A stretch of 64,000 nucleotides of DNA from Lactobacillaceae bacterium (GCA_031289015.1 JAITQG010000003.1:1-64000); one strand, 5' to 3'; positions 53,965 through 63,701 are shown, counted from the first letter of the stretch. Notes: generated from the letters alone by a model not told the origin. Numbers and translations are program-made.

Positions 53965-54567
53965 ATGATGTATTTAATGAAAGATATTGTGCGGGATCCA
54001 GATGCGGTTTTACGTGCTCAAGCCGCAAAAGTTGAATTTCCATTGACTGAAGATGACAAAAAAGCCATGGCCAGCATGATGGAATATTTGGTGATTAGCC
54101 AAGATGAAGAAGAAAACGAAAAATATGGGTTACGACCTGGCGTTGGTCTTGCAGCGCCGCAAGTTGGGATTTCAAAGCAATATTCTGCCGTGTTAATTCC
54201 AAATGACGATGTTGAAGAACTCGATGATGCGGCTTATGAGGCCTTAGAAGAAGATGATTTATATTTCTTTAAAGGGGTAATTATCAATCCTGTCATCACG
54301 CGCCAATCGGTTAAACAGACCGCGTTAACGATGGGCGAAGGGTGCTTGTCAGTTGATGAGGATCAACCTGGTTATGTTCCACGCGCATACCGCATTACGG
54401 TTAAATATCAAGATGAAACCGGGGCAAGCCACGAATTGAAGCTTGAGGGTTACCCAGCGATTGTGTTCCAACATGAAATTGATCACTTGCATGGTTCGCT
54501 ATATTACGACCACATCAACCATGCCGAGCCTTGGACACAAACTGATAACACACACTATATTGGGTAG
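53965..54567 (+). CDS. def: Peptide deformylase (type II)
   Basis: This 200-residue metalloprotease removes the formyl group from new proteins. All three motifs are seen: GVGLAAPQVG near 62, EGCLSVDE near 129 and HEIDHLHG near 173 (metal-binding Cys and two His). The long acidic insertion between motifs 1 and 2 is typical of Gram-positive type II enzymes. It starts a run of co-directional genes. Confidence 0.95.
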   Translation: MMYLMKDIVRDPDAVLRAQAAKVEFPLTEDDKKAMASMMEYLVISQDEEENEKYGLRPGVGLAAPQVGISKQYSAVLIPNDDVEELDDAAYEALEEDDLYFFKGVIINPVITRQSVKQTALTMGEGCLSVDEDQPGYVPRAYRITVKYQDETGASHELKLEGYPAIVFQHEIDHLHGSLYYDHINHAEPWTQTDNTHYIG

Positions 54568-54572
54568 GGTTA

Positions 54573-54857
54573 ATGGCAGCAGATAAAAATTTTAATTATC
54601 CCTTGCTTGACGGCTGGGATACCAATGATATTACCAAGGTGAGTGCCTTGTACTCGGCAGTAGCAAGCGCATATGAAACTGGGATCGAAGTTCAAAGCTT
54701 ATTGGATATCTACCAGGCGTTTTTGCTAGTCGTGCCAAGTAAAGGTGAGCAAAAACAGCTCGATCGCGTCTTTCAAGCTGAATCAGGGTATAGCATTTAC
54801 AAAACAATCCAAGCTGCCAAAGCCACGACCAGTAGAAAGTTGACCATGGTGAATTAA
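54573..54857 (+). CDS. UPF0223 family protein
   Basis: This 94-residue soluble protein has the family pattern FNYPLLDGWDTNDITKV near the N-terminus and the ending GYSIYKTIQAAK. Its function is unknown, although it is widely conserved in Firmicutes. It lies 5 bases after def, and its stop overlaps the next start (TAATG). Confidence 0.85.
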   Translation: MAADKNFNYPLLDGWDTNDITKVSALYSAVASAYETGIEVQSLLDIYQAFLLVVPSKGEQKQLDRVFQAESGYSIYKTIQAAKATTSRKLTMVN

Positions 54858-55636
54858 TGGATGCAGTAAAATTAGCACGCTTAGATCAAACGGTGATGGA
54901 CTGGTTAGCCGAGATGCAAGCCAATGTGATGACACGCATTGACCAACGCATGTCGATTGAAACCAAGGCCAATGAACGTGATTTAGTCACCAACGTCGAT
55001 CGTGAAACCGAACAGTTTTACGTAAAAATGATTCGTCGGTTTGACCCACAAGCCAAAATTTTAGGTGAAGAGGGCTTTGGTGATAGTGTCAAAAATATGG
55101 ATGGGCACGTTTGGTTTGTCGATCCGATTGACGGCACGATGAATTTTGTTAAACAACATGCCGAATTTGCGAGCATGTTAGCTTATTTTGAAGATGGGCA
55201 ACCAGTGATGGCATGGATTATGGATGTGGCTAGCTCAGAAATTGTGCATGGTGGGCCTGAATATGGCGTCTTTTTGAACGACAAGCAAATTACCACGCCA
55301 CCCAATTTAGGATTGGCAGATGGGTTATTGAATTTATCGGGGGCCCGCTTATTATATGAAGAACACGGTTTTCCTGAATTAGCGAAAGCCGCGTTAGGGT
55401 ATCGGGTGTATGGTTCAGCTGGCATTTCATTCCTGCGTGTTTTAACGGGGCGGGCCGTTGGATACGCGAGCTATATGAAACCGTGGGATTTTGCCGCGGG
55501 GGTCGTCTTGAGTTCGGCGTTAGGATTAATGACCGGTACCATTGACGGGAAGCCTATAAATATGTTATCATCTTCGGTAGTTCTAGCTGCAACAAATAAT
55601 GCATATAACGACATTATGGCAATTGAGCTTCGGTAA
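54857..55636 (+). CDS. Inositol-monophosphatase family phosphatase
   Basis: This 259-residue Mg-dependent phosphatase has family motifs ILGEEGFGD near 72, WFVDPIDGTMNFVKQ near 91 and the C-terminal MKPWDFAAGVVL near 205. It may act on inositol phosphate, nucleotide (pAp) or sugar phosphates. Its start overlaps the UPF0223 stop by one base. A hairpin lies about 20 bases after its stop, before typA. Confidence 0.88.
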   Translation: MDAVKLARLDQTVMDWLAEMQANVMTRIDQRMSIETKANERDLVTNVDRETEQFYVKMIRRFDPQAKILGEEGFGDSVKNMDGHVWFVDPIDGTMNFVKQHAEFASMLAYFEDGQPVMAWIMDVASSEIVHGGPEYGVFLNDKQITTPPNLGLADGLLNLSGARLLYEEHGFPELAKAALGYRVYGSAGISFLRVLTGRAVGYASYMKPWDFAAGVVLSSALGLMTGTIDGKPINMLSSSVVLAATNNAYNDIMAIELR

Positions 55637-55656
55637 AATTGTCGATGTCATCGGCG

Positions 55657-55680
55657 GGTCGAATTTTCGACTCGTTTTTA
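55657..55680 (+). terminator. Terminator before typA
   Basis: The hairpin GGTCGA-ATTT-TCGACTC is followed by GTTTTTA. Confidence 0.6.
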
Positions 55681-55743
55681 TACGTTGAAGAGTAGAGAAA
55701 ACGAGATTATAAGTGACGAGTTACGTCTTAAGGAGAAAGAATT

Positions 55744-57588
55744 TTGGCAAAGCGCGAAGATATCCGCAACATTGCAATCATTGCCCACGTCGACCATGGT
55801 AAGACTACATTGGTGAACGAATTGTTGAAGCAATCAGACACATTGGACAACCGAGTTGAATTGGGCGATCGTGCCATGGACACGAACGAAATTGAAAAGG
55901 AACGTGGAATCACGATCCTTTCAAAGAACACGGCTGTTAAGATTGGCGACAAGCAAATTAACATCTTGGACACCCCTGGCCACGCGGACTTCGGTGGTGA
56001 AGTTGAACGTATCATGGGCATGGTTGACGGAGTTTTGTTGGTTGTTGATGCCTTTGAAGGTACCATGCCACAAACGCGTTTCGTGTTGAAGAAGGCCTTT
56101 GAACAAGACTTGACACCAATCGTGGTGGTTAACAAGATTGACCGTCCTGGTGCCCGTCCTCAAGAAGTTGTGGATGAAGTGCTTGATTTGTTCATCGAAC
56201 TTGGGGCTGATGAAGAACAATTGGAATTCCCAGTTATCTTCGCATCAGCTATGAACGGAACTTCATCATTGGATCCTGACATTGCAACGCAAGAACACAC
56301 AATGGCCCCAATCTTTGATGCCGTGTTCAAGACTATTCCAGCTCCTGAAGATAATTCTGATGAACCTTTGCAATTCCAAGTTGCGTTGTTGGATTACAAC
56401 GACTTCGTGGGACGTATCGGAATCGGGCGTGTCTTCCGTGGTAAGATCAAGATTGGTGACAATGTTACGGTTTTGAAGTTGGATGGTAAGAAGCAAAACT
56501 TCCGTGTCACTAAGTTGTTTGGTTTCATTGGTATCGACCGAGTTGAAATGGAAGAAGCCCAAGCCGGTGATTTGATTGCCATTTCTGGAATGGAAGACAT
56601 CACGGTTGGTGAAACCGTTACTGATACGGCACATCCTGATGCTTTGCCAGTTTTGCACATTGACGAACCTACTTTGCAAATGACATTCCGTCAAAACGAC
56701 TCGCCCTTTGCTGGTCGTGAAGGAAAGTTTGTTACGGCCCGTCAAATTGAAGATCGTTTGATGCGTCAATTGCATACTGATGTTTCTTTGCGGGTTGACC
56801 AAACTGATCAAGCTGGAGCCTGGTTGGTTTCAGGCCGTGGAGAATTGCACTTGTCAATCTTGATTGAAACGATGCGTCGTGAAGGATTCGAATTGCAAGC
56901 TTCACGTCCCGAAGTTATCTATCGTGATATCGACGGTGTAACTTCAGAACCTTTCGAAGAAGTTTTGATTGACACTCCTGACGAATATACTGGTTCAGTT
57001 ATCGATTCACTTTCACAACGTAAGGGTGAAATGGTTAACATGGAATCAGTTGGGAATGGTCAAACACGTTTGACATTCTTGGCACCTTCACGTGGTTTGA
57101 TTGGCTATGCGACTGAATTCTTGTCAATGACGCGTGGATACGGTATCTACAACCACACGTATGCACAATACAAGGCTGTGATCCGTAACTGGACGCCTGG
57201 TCGTCACAACGGTGCGTTGGTATCAATCACACAAGGGCCTACGACTAACTATGCCATCATGGGTGTTGAAGATCGTGGAACTATGTTCGTTGGTGCCGGT
57301 GTCGAAGTGTATGAAGGTATGATCGTTGGAATGAACTCACGTGACAATGACATCTCAGTCAACGTTACAAAGATGAAGCCACAATCAAACGTGCGTTCAT
57401 CAAACAAGGACCAAACTGCATCAATCAAGACGCCACGGACGATGACGCTTGAAGATTCAATGGAATTCTTGAATGATGACGAATACGTCGAAGTAACGCC
57501 AGAAAACGTCCGGATCCGTAAGCAAATCTTGGTTACGGCCGAACGTGAAAAGGCTGCTAAGCGTCGTAAGGCATCACAAACTGATTAA
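55744..57588 (+). CDS. typA: Translational GTPase TypA/BipA
   Basis: This 614-residue ribosome-binding GTPase helps 50S assembly and translation under stress. The start is a TTG behind AAGGAGAAAG. GTPase motifs: G1 AHVDHGKTT near 17, G3 DTPGHADFGGE near 77, and G4 NKID near 133. The BipA-specific C-terminal domain and a basic tail (KAAKRRKAS) follow. Codon choice here is markedly more biased than in the neighbours (abundant TTG, GAA, CGT), consistent with high expression. Confidence 0.97.
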   Translation: MAKREDIRNIAIIAHVDHGKTTLVNELLKQSDTLDNRVELGDRAMDTNEIEKERGITILSKNTAVKIGDKQINILDTPGHADFGGEVERIMGMVDGVLLVVDAFEGTMPQTRFVLKKAFEQDLTPIVVVNKIDRPGARPQEVVDEVLDLFIELGADEEQLEFPVIFASAMNGTSSLDPDIATQEHTMAPIFDAVFKTIPAPEDNSDEPLQFQVALLDYNDFVGRIGIGRVFRGKIKIGDNVTVLKLDGKKQNFRVTKLFGFIGIDRVEMEEAQAGDLIAISGMEDITVGETVTDTAHPDALPVLHIDEPTLQMTFRQNDSPFAGREGKFVTARQIEDRLMRQLHTDVSLRVDQTDQAGAWLVSGRGELHLSILIETMRREGFELQASRPEVIYRDIDGVTSEPFEEVLIDTPDEYTGSVIDSLSQRKGEMVNMESVGNGQTRLTFLAPSRGLIGYATEFLSMTRGYGIYNHTYAQYKAVIRNWTPGRHNGALVSITQGPTTNYAIMGVEDRGTMFVGAGVEVYEGMIVGMNSRDNDISVNVTKMKPQSNVRSSNKDQTASIKTPRTMTLEDSMEFLNDDEYVEVTPENVRIRKQILVTAEREKAAKRRKASQTD

Positions 57589-57603
57589 TCTTAATAAAAC
57601 TTT

Positions 57604-57637
57604 AAAAGACAACAGCGATTCAGGTGTTGTCTTTTTT
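57604..57637 (+). terminator. typA terminator
   Basis: The stem AAGACAAC/GTTGTCTT with a 12-base loop is followed by a run of seven T. Confidence 0.75.
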
Positions 57638-57685
57638 TCGTGGTAAACTTAATTAAGCTATTATTTTTTGAAAGTAGGCGTTAAA

Positions 57686-58852
57686 ATGCAAGCCCAACCA
57701 AGATACAACAAAGCTAGTCAGGCAAATGGCTGGCGAAATATTGCCAGTAAATTTCGCAACCTTGATATGGTTGTTTTTTGGCTTGTGTTGGCGCTGATGA
57801 CCGTTGGCGTGGTTGCCGTATATTCTGCCTCGGCTGATATGGCAGGGTCCTCTTTGGGTAAAGTGTTTAAACAGGTTGTGTTTGATGGTGTCGCCATGGT
57901 GACGCTGCTAATGGCCTTTAATCTAAATATTCAGTGGAACAAATCGAATGGCTCAGCCCAACGTTGGTTCTTGTGGATTAGTTTAGGTCTCATGGTGATT
58001 GCGGCCTTTTTCCAACCTATCAATGGTGCCAAAGGCTGGATATCTGCAGGCTGGATTAGTTTTCAACCCGTTGAACTGTTTAAAATCACAAATGTATTGT
58101 GGTTTGCACGCGTTTTATCATTACCTAAAGCCAAAATATTTTCCTTAAAAAATTTAGCTTGGCCACTTTTAGGGTTGGCAATCTTAATTATTTATCCAGA
58201 CTTTGGTGGCATACTCATTAATCTTGGAATCATGAGTATCGTAATCTTAACATCTGGGCTAGCACCAGCAATGGCCACGGTTGTGATATTAACTTCTATG
58301 GGCGTGATATGGTACTTGTTGCCACTTTTGGCCCCCTTTCTACGTGAATTCGGGGGGTATCAAATTGCCCGTTTCTTGGCGTATATCAATCCGTGGGAAT
58401 ACATTCAAACATCGGGTGGTCAAGTTATTAATTCTTATTATGCGATTAGTAATGGTGGGTTATTTGGGCGTGGCTTGGGACAAAGTTTGCAAAAAAATGG
58501 TAATCTACCCGAACCAAATACGGATTTTATTATGGCTGTGGTTGGTGAAGAAGTTGGGGCGATTGTGGTCTTATTGATCGTGTTGGCTGTGTTTGTGATT
58601 ATGTATCGCTTCTGGCGCTTTGGAATGCAAACTAGAAATATGCAATATCGCATGATTTTGTTTGGCATGATGACGTATTTATTTATGCAGGTGATGGTCA
58701 ATCTCGGTGGGGTCGATGGCGCGTTACCAATTACTGGGGTGACGTTCCCCTTTATATCAGCCGGTGGAACCTCGGTGGTCTCGTTGGGACTAGCGTTAGG
58801 AATTGGTTTGAATATTATTCGCTTGATTAAGCAAGAACAACAAAATCAGTAA
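57686..58852 (+). CDS. ftsW: FtsW/RodA/SpoVE (SEDS) cell-wall polymerase, probably FtsW
   Basis: The ATG behind AGTAGGCG is preferred over the track's TTG, giving 388 residues. About ten membrane segments and SEDS signatures are seen: GAKGWISAGWISFQPVE near 118, YPDFGG near 170 (catalytic Asp region), GRGLGQSLQKNGNLPEPNTDFIMAVVGEE near 265 and FPFISAGGTS near 355. SEDS proteins polymerise glycan strands together with a class b PBP. The position between typA and ylbG matches Bacillus ftsW; RodA is the alternative. Confidence 0.88.
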   Translation: MQAQPRYNKASQANGWRNIASKFRNLDMVVFWLVLALMTVGVVAVYSASADMAGSSLGKVFKQVVFDGVAMVTLLMAFNLNIQWNKSNGSAQRWFLWISLGLMVIAAFFQPINGAKGWISAGWISFQPVELFKITNVLWFARVLSLPKAKIFSLKNLAWPLLGLAILIIYPDFGGILINLGIMSIVILTSGLAPAMATVVILTSMGVIWYLLPLLAPFLREFGGYQIARFLAYINPWEYIQTSGGQVINSYYAISNGGLFGRGLGQSLQKNGNLPEPNTDFIMAVVGEEVGAIVVLLIVLAVFVIMYRFWRFGMQTRNMQYRMILFGMMTYLFMQVMVNLGGVDGALPITGVTFPFISAGGTSVVSLGLALGIGLNIIRLIKQEQQNQ

Positions 58853-58867
58853 TCAAAAGGAGTTAAC

Positions 58868-59182
58868 ATGACATTTGAATTAATCCCCCGGCGCAGTTTG
58901 TTGGTATACTTACACAATACGCGCCAAGCTCGGCAATTACGGCGCTTTGGCGTGGTTAAATATATTTCTGAAAAAGCCAAGTATGCCGTAATTTATATGA
59001 ATGAAGAAGACATTGAAGTGAAAAAGGCCTTGATTGAACGCTTAGGCTTTGTCGATAAAGTTGTAATTTCAAATTGGCCGGAAGTCGATTCAACCGTTGG
59101 TAGCGATAATGAAACGCTTGAATATGTGGTTGACGCACTTGATTTGCCTGACGAAGAAATTATTTCAGAAGAAGAATTGTAA
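58868..59182 (+). CDS. UPF0298 / DUF2129 family protein (YlbG)
   Basis: This 104-residue soluble protein has the typical start PRRSLLVYLHNTRQARQLRRFG and a conserved core IYMNEEDIE. In Bacillus ylbG precedes rsmD, as here. Its function is unknown. An AAAGGAG ribosome site lies before the ATG, 15 bases after ftsW. Confidence 0.88.
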   Translation: MTFELIPRRSLLVYLHNTRQARQLRRFGVVKYISEKAKYAVIYMNEEDIEVKKALIERLGFVDKVVISNWPEVDSTVGSDNETLEYVVDALDLPDEEIISEEEL

Positions 59183-59203
59183 AACGCTAGTGAGGGATTT
59201 GGG

Positions 59204-59767
59204 ATGCGGATTGTAAGTGGTGAATATGGTGGTCGACCGCTCAAGGCGGTGCCAGGCGATGCGACGAGGCCAACGACTGATAAGGTTAAGGAAGCGATTT
59301 TTAGCATGATCGGTCCGTATTTTGATGGCGGTAATTCACTTGATTTATACGCCGGTTCAGGGGGCTTGAGCATTGAAGGGGTGTCTAGAGGCCTCGAGCA
59401 TGCTGTCTTGGTGGACCGTCAATTTGCGGCCATAAAAACCATTAATGACAACATTGCGATTACAAAGGATCCTACTAAATTTACCGTAATCAAAGCGACA
59501 GCGGACAATGCGATTCAACGATTGATTGGACATGTCCCCTTTGACGTTTTGTATTTCGATCCACCTTATGCCAAACAGACCATTGTGGCGGATTTAGCTA
59601 AGTTGGCAACGGCTAATTTAATTGCACCAGACGCCTTAATTGTCGCTGAGACGGATCAAAATGCTAATTTACCAGCTGATTTAGCTGGTTATACCTTATT
59701 AAAACAAAAAGATTATGGCATTACCGTTGTCACGATCTATCAATACGGAGGTCCACATCATGAGTAA
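59204..59767 (+). CDS. rsmD: 16S rRNA (guanine966-N2)-methyltransferase RsmD
   Basis: This 187-residue SAM methyltransferase modifies the small-subunit rRNA. It has the N-terminal RIVSGEYGGRPLKAVPG, ATRPTTDKVKEAIFSMIG, SAM motif DLYAGSGGLSIEGVSRG near 47 and the catalytic FDPPYAKQ near 120. The final codons overlap the coaD start by 8 bases. Confidence 0.95.
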   Translation: MRIVSGEYGGRPLKAVPGDATRPTTDKVKEAIFSMIGPYFDGGNSLDLYAGSGGLSIEGVSRGLEHAVLVDRQFAAIKTINDNIAITKDPTKFTVIKATADNAIQRLIGHVPFDVLYFDPPYAKQTIVADLAKLATANLIAPDALIVAETDQNANLPADLAGYTLLKQKDYGITVVTIYQYGGPHHE

Positions 59768-60254
59768 AGTTTTATTCCCAGGTAGTTTTGATCCATTTAC
59801 AAATGGGCATTTAGATATTGTGCGCCGGGCAGCCTTACTTTTTGATGAAGTGATTGTCGGGGTCGGGACCAATACGTTCAAAAAATACTTATTTTCAACG
59901 CCTGAAAAAATTGAGTTAATCAATGCGGCGGTTAAAGAAGCACAAATTAATAATGTGTCGGTGCAAGCATTAACCGGCTTAACAATTGATTTTGCAAATG
60001 AAGTGGGCGCTAAGACGATTGTGCGTGGCTTACGAAATGAAGCTGACTATCTCTATGAACGTGATATTGCCGATATGAATGCGCGGTTGGGCCAAGTCGA
60101 AACGATTTTTTTGATGGCCAATCCGGCTAATCAAAATATTTCGAGTTCGATGCTCAAAGAATATGCGACATTTGGCGCTGATATTTCTGCTTTGGTGCCC
60201 GCCCCAGTCTATGCGGCGATTCATGCAAAATTTACCGATGATCATAAAAATTAG
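59760..60254 (+). CDS. coaD: Phosphopantetheine adenylyltransferase
   Basis: From the ATG behind ACGGAGGTCC (inside rsmD) the product is 164 residues, the usual length. It makes dephospho-CoA from phosphopantetheine and ATP. It has the nucleotide-binding PGSFDPFTNGHLDIV at the N-terminus and the IVRGLRNEADYLYE and SSSMLKEYATFG motifs. Confidence 0.96.
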   Translation: MSKVLFPGSFDPFTNGHLDIVRRAALLFDEVIVGVGTNTFKKYLFSTPEKIELINAAVKEAQINNVSVQALTGLTIDFANEVGAKTIVRGLRNEADYLYERDIADMNARLGQVETIFLMANPANQNISSSMLKEYATFGADISALVPAPVYAAIHAKFTDDHKN

Positions 60255-60268
60255 CCACGAAAGGTCAG

Positions 60269-61336
60269 ATGAAAATGAAGCCAAATAAAATGCCCTTAAC
60301 AAAACGAATTTTAAAAACGACGGGCATTGTGTTCTTGCTTGCTTTCGTGTTGAGTTTAATTGTGCCCTTACCCGTGTATGTTGAAGCACCAGGCATGGCT
60401 GCGGGCTTGCAAAAATACATTAAAATTGATGGTAAAAAGCCTAAAATTGATGGGCAGTTTATGATTACTTCCGTCTATATTTGGAAGGTGAATGGCATGG
60501 GCGCTATCATGGCGGCTTTGAATCCGACGCAAGATTTATTGACCGCAAGTGAAGCAAACGGCGGTACCACTAGTGAAAATAGTGCCCGCTTGAATCAAGT
60601 GTATATGGAAACGGCGGTTAATGAAGCCAAAGCGGTGGCATTTAAGAAAGCCAATGTGCCATTTGAACGTGATTTTAAAGGCATCTATGTCATGGGGATT
60701 CAGGATAATTCGAATTTCAAAAAATATCTACATTTAGGTGATACAGTGACCAAAATTGATGGCAAACAACTTGAAAGTGCTGCTAAGATGCAAAAGTATA
60801 TACGTAAGCACAAAGTTGGCGCCAAATTAACGCTGGATTACACACATGACGATCAACAACATCAAGCGACCGCTAAAACGGTTGGGTTACTTGGCTTGCA
60901 TGATACAGCCGGCATCGGGATTGCATTGACTGACAATGTGGATATGAAATCAGACATCCATGTCATTGCTAATATGGGTGATATGGGTGGCCCATCAGGG
61001 GGCTTGATGTTCTCATTGGAAATGTATGATGCATTGGCGCCGATTAATTTGGCGAATGGCCGCAAAATAGCTGGGACAGGCACAATTGATGCAAAAGGCA
61101 ATGTTGGTGAAATTGGCGGGATTGATAAAAAAATCCTGGCTGCCAAAAACAGTGGCGCCCAAATATTCTTTGCACCGTATGTCAAGCCAACTAAAAAGAT
61201 TTTGAAATACGAAGAAAAGCATATGACTAATTATCAATTAGCTAAAGCCACGGCCAAAAAATATGCGCCAAATTTGAAGGTTGTGCCAGTGAAAACGTTT
61301 AATGAAGCGGTCAAATATTTAGAAACACATCGTTAA
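60269..61336 (+). CDS. YlbL/SepM-like PDZ-Lon family membrane protease
   Basis: This 355-residue protein has one N-terminal membrane helix (TTGIVFLLAFVLSLIVPLPVYV), a PDZ domain (about 140-210: YLHLGDTVTKIDGKQLES) and a Lon-type catalytic domain with Ser in GPSGGLMFSLEMYDAL near 240 and Lys in IGGIDKKILAAKNSGA near 281. SepM in streptococci trims a competence-inducing peptide, so relatives can process exported peptide signals. coaD-ylbL order is conserved in Firmicutes. Confidence 0.9.
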   Translation: MKMKPNKMPLTKRILKTTGIVFLLAFVLSLIVPLPVYVEAPGMAAGLQKYIKIDGKKPKIDGQFMITSVYIWKVNGMGAIMAALNPTQDLLTASEANGGTTSENSARLNQVYMETAVNEAKAVAFKKANVPFERDFKGIYVMGIQDNSNFKKYLHLGDTVTKIDGKQLESAAKMQKYIRKHKVGAKLTLDYTHDDQQHQATAKTVGLLGLHDTAGIGIALTDNVDMKSDIHVIANMGDMGGPSGGLMFSLEMYDALAPINLANGRKIAGTGTIDAKGNVGEIGGIDKKILAAKNSGAQIFFAPYVKPTKKILKYEEKHMTNYQLAKATAKKYAPNLKVVPVKTFNEAVKYLETHR

Positions 61337-61361
61337 TTTGTTGAAAGTGAGGTGGGTACAC

Positions 61362-61940
61362 ATGACCAAAAGTCGCTTAGAAGCCTTTAGTGATGGCGTA
61401 TTTGCCATTATTATCACAATTATGGTGTTAGATATTAAGCTCCCTGCCACAGGTGATCTATCAGCCGTTTTTACGCCTGAATGGTTAGCTGCTTTCTTCG
61501 CTTATATTACGAGTTATATTCTAGTGACTAGTTTTTGGGTTAGTCACCATAAAATTATTTATCATCTTGAAAAAGTTGATACTGGGATTTTATGGTTAAA
61601 TTCATTTACCTTGTTTCCAATCTCATTAATTCCATTTGCTGCTGACTGGTTTGGTAATTTTCCAAACAAAATGGCCCCCAGCATGACGTACGGATTATTG
61701 TATGTTTTGACGGTCTTTGCGTTGTTTATGTTGAATCGTGGGGTCATGCAACGGATGCCAATTGAGCGTGCAAAAAAACTCAAACCTTATAACGCCCGAC
61801 GCGGTGGGATGATTGTGATGGGGCTAATTGGCACTGGCTTAGCATATTTTTGGCCACCGATTACAGGATTTATGATTCTCGGCTTTACGGGGCTGTGGAT
61901 TGTCTGGGCGTTAATCACCCACAAATTTAGCGAGCAATAA
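61362..61940 (+). CDS. TMEM175/DUF1211 family potassium channel
   Basis: The ATG behind GTGAGGTGG gives 192 residues. The hallmark FSDGVFAIIITIMVLDIKLP lies at the start of TM1 (residues 8-27), followed by SYILVTSFWVSHHKI and three to four more hydrophobic segments. Bacterial TMEM175 proteins form K+ leak channels. It follows the protease gene closely. Confidence 0.88.
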   Translation: MTKSRLEAFSDGVFAIIITIMVLDIKLPATGDLSAVFTPEWLAAFFAYITSYILVTSFWVSHHKIIYHLEKVDTGILWLNSFTLFPISLIPFAADWFGNFPNKMAPSMTYGLLYVLTVFALFMLNRGVMQRMPIERAKKLKPYNARRGGMIVMGLIGTGLAYFWPPITGFMILGFTGLWIVWALITHKFSEQ

Positions 61941-61941
61941 G

Positions 61942-62214
61942 ATGAATTGGAAAGAATTTACAGAAGCCACAACCGGGATGGATAGTGATTACCAATTGGC
62001 CATCAAAATTCAAGGCGCCATTAAATGGATTACACAAGTTGAAGTCAAAGCCGATCAAGTGCTCTTTAGCACTGATGCGGGTGAACCATTAACCCTCGGA
62101 CCGGTGTTGTTGGAAGCCTTTGATGCCAATCAACAAGTCTTAATTCAAGAAGATGGCATCATGCAATTAGTTTTTGGCTATCACATCCAAGGTGAAACGT
62201 TAGTATTGGGGTAG
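61942..62214 (+). CDS. Small acidic protein, unknown
   Basis: This 90-residue protein is mostly predicted beta, with no cysteine and no membrane segment. It begins one base after the TMEM175 stop, so it is probably translated by re-initiation. No family is recognised. Confidence 0.55.
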   Translation: MNWKEFTEATTGMDSDYQLAIKIQGAIKWITQVEVKADQVLFSTDAGEPLTLGPVLLEAFDANQQVLIQEDGIMQLVFGYHIQGETLVLG

Positions 62215-62223
62215 AATAAAAAT

Positions 62224-63003
62224 ATGAAAAAGAAGCGTATTATATTTAGCATAAGTATTGTTTTGCTAGTGGTGGCGGCCGTTTTGGTTCAGTACTTGCA
62301 ATTCAAGCCAACTGCGGCACATAAGCCAGCAACTGTTGCCTCATCAGCTGCATCTTCATCATCTGCGGCAAAGAAAAGTGTTAAACCTTTGCAGGGGAAT
62401 GTTACTGACAAAGATTTAGAGAACAAAAAAACGTATGAAGTACCTCAAACCGATGAAGAAACCGATAAATATGTGGAGTCGGGGCCAGCTGAAAAAGTCG
62501 GTGAATATACGATTAGTCCCCAGGGTAATAAAGCTGAATTAGGGCAAACAACCGAGAATAAACAAACCCTCACAAATGGGGCGTTTACCTATGAAGTGAC
62601 GCAAATTAAAGTTTTCCATAATGATCCGCGGACGGATGAAGCGATTCAAATGGCGCAAACCGCGTTGAATAGTCGTGATATCAACGGACCATATACGACA
62701 TTGTCAATTCAATATAAGCTTAAAAACAATGGCGCCAAGGCTGCCGTTACAGACGGGGTGGAATCTGCGACGTTTTCAACAGGTGATGTCAGAAGCCCCA
62801 TCAATGGCCTAGATAACGACGCTACGTTGGCCACCAAGGTATTAGCGGCAAATTCTACAACGTCGTCATTTGTAACAATCTTGGTGCCAAGTAGTATCGC
62901 CAAAACTGTTAAAACCGTTGATATTTCGTTTGCCGGTTTGCTTGATCAAAATCACAGCAATCAGCTCGCTAAGCCATCACAGAAATTGCAGTTAACATTT
63001 TAA
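62224..63003 (+). CDS. Membrane-anchored extracellular protein with DUF4352-like domain
   Basis: This 259-residue protein has a basic start and a hydrophobic segment (IIFSISIVLLVVAAVLVQYL), then an Ala/Ser-rich linker (ASSAASSSSAAKK). A beta-sandwich-like region follows (residues about 110-255: GAFTYEVTQIKVFHND..., TTLSIQYKLKNNGAKA), similar to DUF4352/DUF5067 surface proteins. It is probably held outside the cell by its N-terminus. The sugar transferase gene lies downstream. Confidence 0.65.
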   Translation: MKKKRIIFSISIVLLVVAAVLVQYLQFKPTAAHKPATVASSAASSSSAAKKSVKPLQGNVTDKDLENKKTYEVPQTDEETDKYVESGPAEKVGEYTISPQGNKAELGQTTENKQTLTNGAFTYEVTQIKVFHNDPRTDEAIQMAQTALNSRDINGPYTTLSIQYKLKNNGAKAAVTDGVESATFSTGDVRSPINGLDNDATLATKVLAANSTTSSFVTILVPSSIAKTVKTVDISFAGLLDQNHSNQLAKPSQKLQLTF

Positions 63004-63056
63004 TGTGCTAACGTAAATTGGATACACAAACTAAATTAGAAAGGAGGGAGACCCAG

Positions 63057-63689
63057 ATGCTTAAAAATGCCAACTACACATTTTCAAAACGCTTCGTTGA
63101 TATTTCAGCGGCCCTGTTTGCATTAATTATGTTTTCACCAATCTTTGCGATGATTATCCCGTTTTATTGGTTTGGTGCCAATAAAGGCCCAATCTTTTAT
63201 AAACAACGTCGGATTGGTGAAAATGGGCATCCCTTCGATATTTATAAATTCAGATCAATGGTCGTGGGGGCTGAAAAAAAGTTATATAGTAATCCGGCGT
63301 TATATCAAAAATTTGTTGATAATGGGTACAAACTGCCAACTAAAGAGGATCCGCGCATTACCAAGTTTGGGGCGTTTATACGCAAAACCTCCCTTGATGA
63401 ATTACCACAATTTCTAAATATTTTGATTGGCGACATGACGGTGATTGGCCCACGCCCAGTCGTTGAATCAGAGCTAAAAGAATATGGCACCCCTGAACGC
63501 ATTAACAAATTCTTGTCAGTGCGCCCAGGGGCCATGGGACTCTGGCAAGGGTCTGGGCGGAGTGAAGTTCCATATCCAAAACGCGCTGATATTGAATTGG
63601 TGTATGTCGACCATGCAAGTATGTGGTTTGATTTTAAAGTGCTGTTTAAAAACGTGCTGGCTATCTTTGCCGGGACAGGTGCCGAATAA
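63057..63689 (+). CDS. Undecaprenyl-phosphate sugar phosphotransferase (exopolysaccharide priming)
   Basis: The ATG behind AAAGGAGGGAG gives 211 residues. A membrane segment (AALFALIMFSPIFAMIIPFY) is followed by the bacterial sugar transferase domain: KQRRIGENGHPFDIYKFRSM near 45, TKFGAFIRKTSLDELPQFLNIL and MTVIGPRPVV near 125, and the late GAMGLWQGSGR. It starts polysaccharide assembly by moving a sugar-1-phosphate onto the lipid carrier. No other polysaccharide gene is nearby, so it is a stand-alone priming enzyme. Confidence 0.9.
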   Translation: MLKNANYTFSKRFVDISAALFALIMFSPIFAMIIPFYWFGANKGPIFYKQRRIGENGHPFDIYKFRSMVVGAEKKLYSNPALYQKFVDNGYKLPTKEDPRITKFGAFIRKTSLDELPQFLNILIGDMTVIGPRPVVESELKEYGTPERINKFLSVRPGAMGLWQGSGRSEVPYPKRADIELVYVDHASMWFDFKVLFKNVLAIFAGTGAE

Positions 63690-63701
63690 TAAGTAATACT
63701 G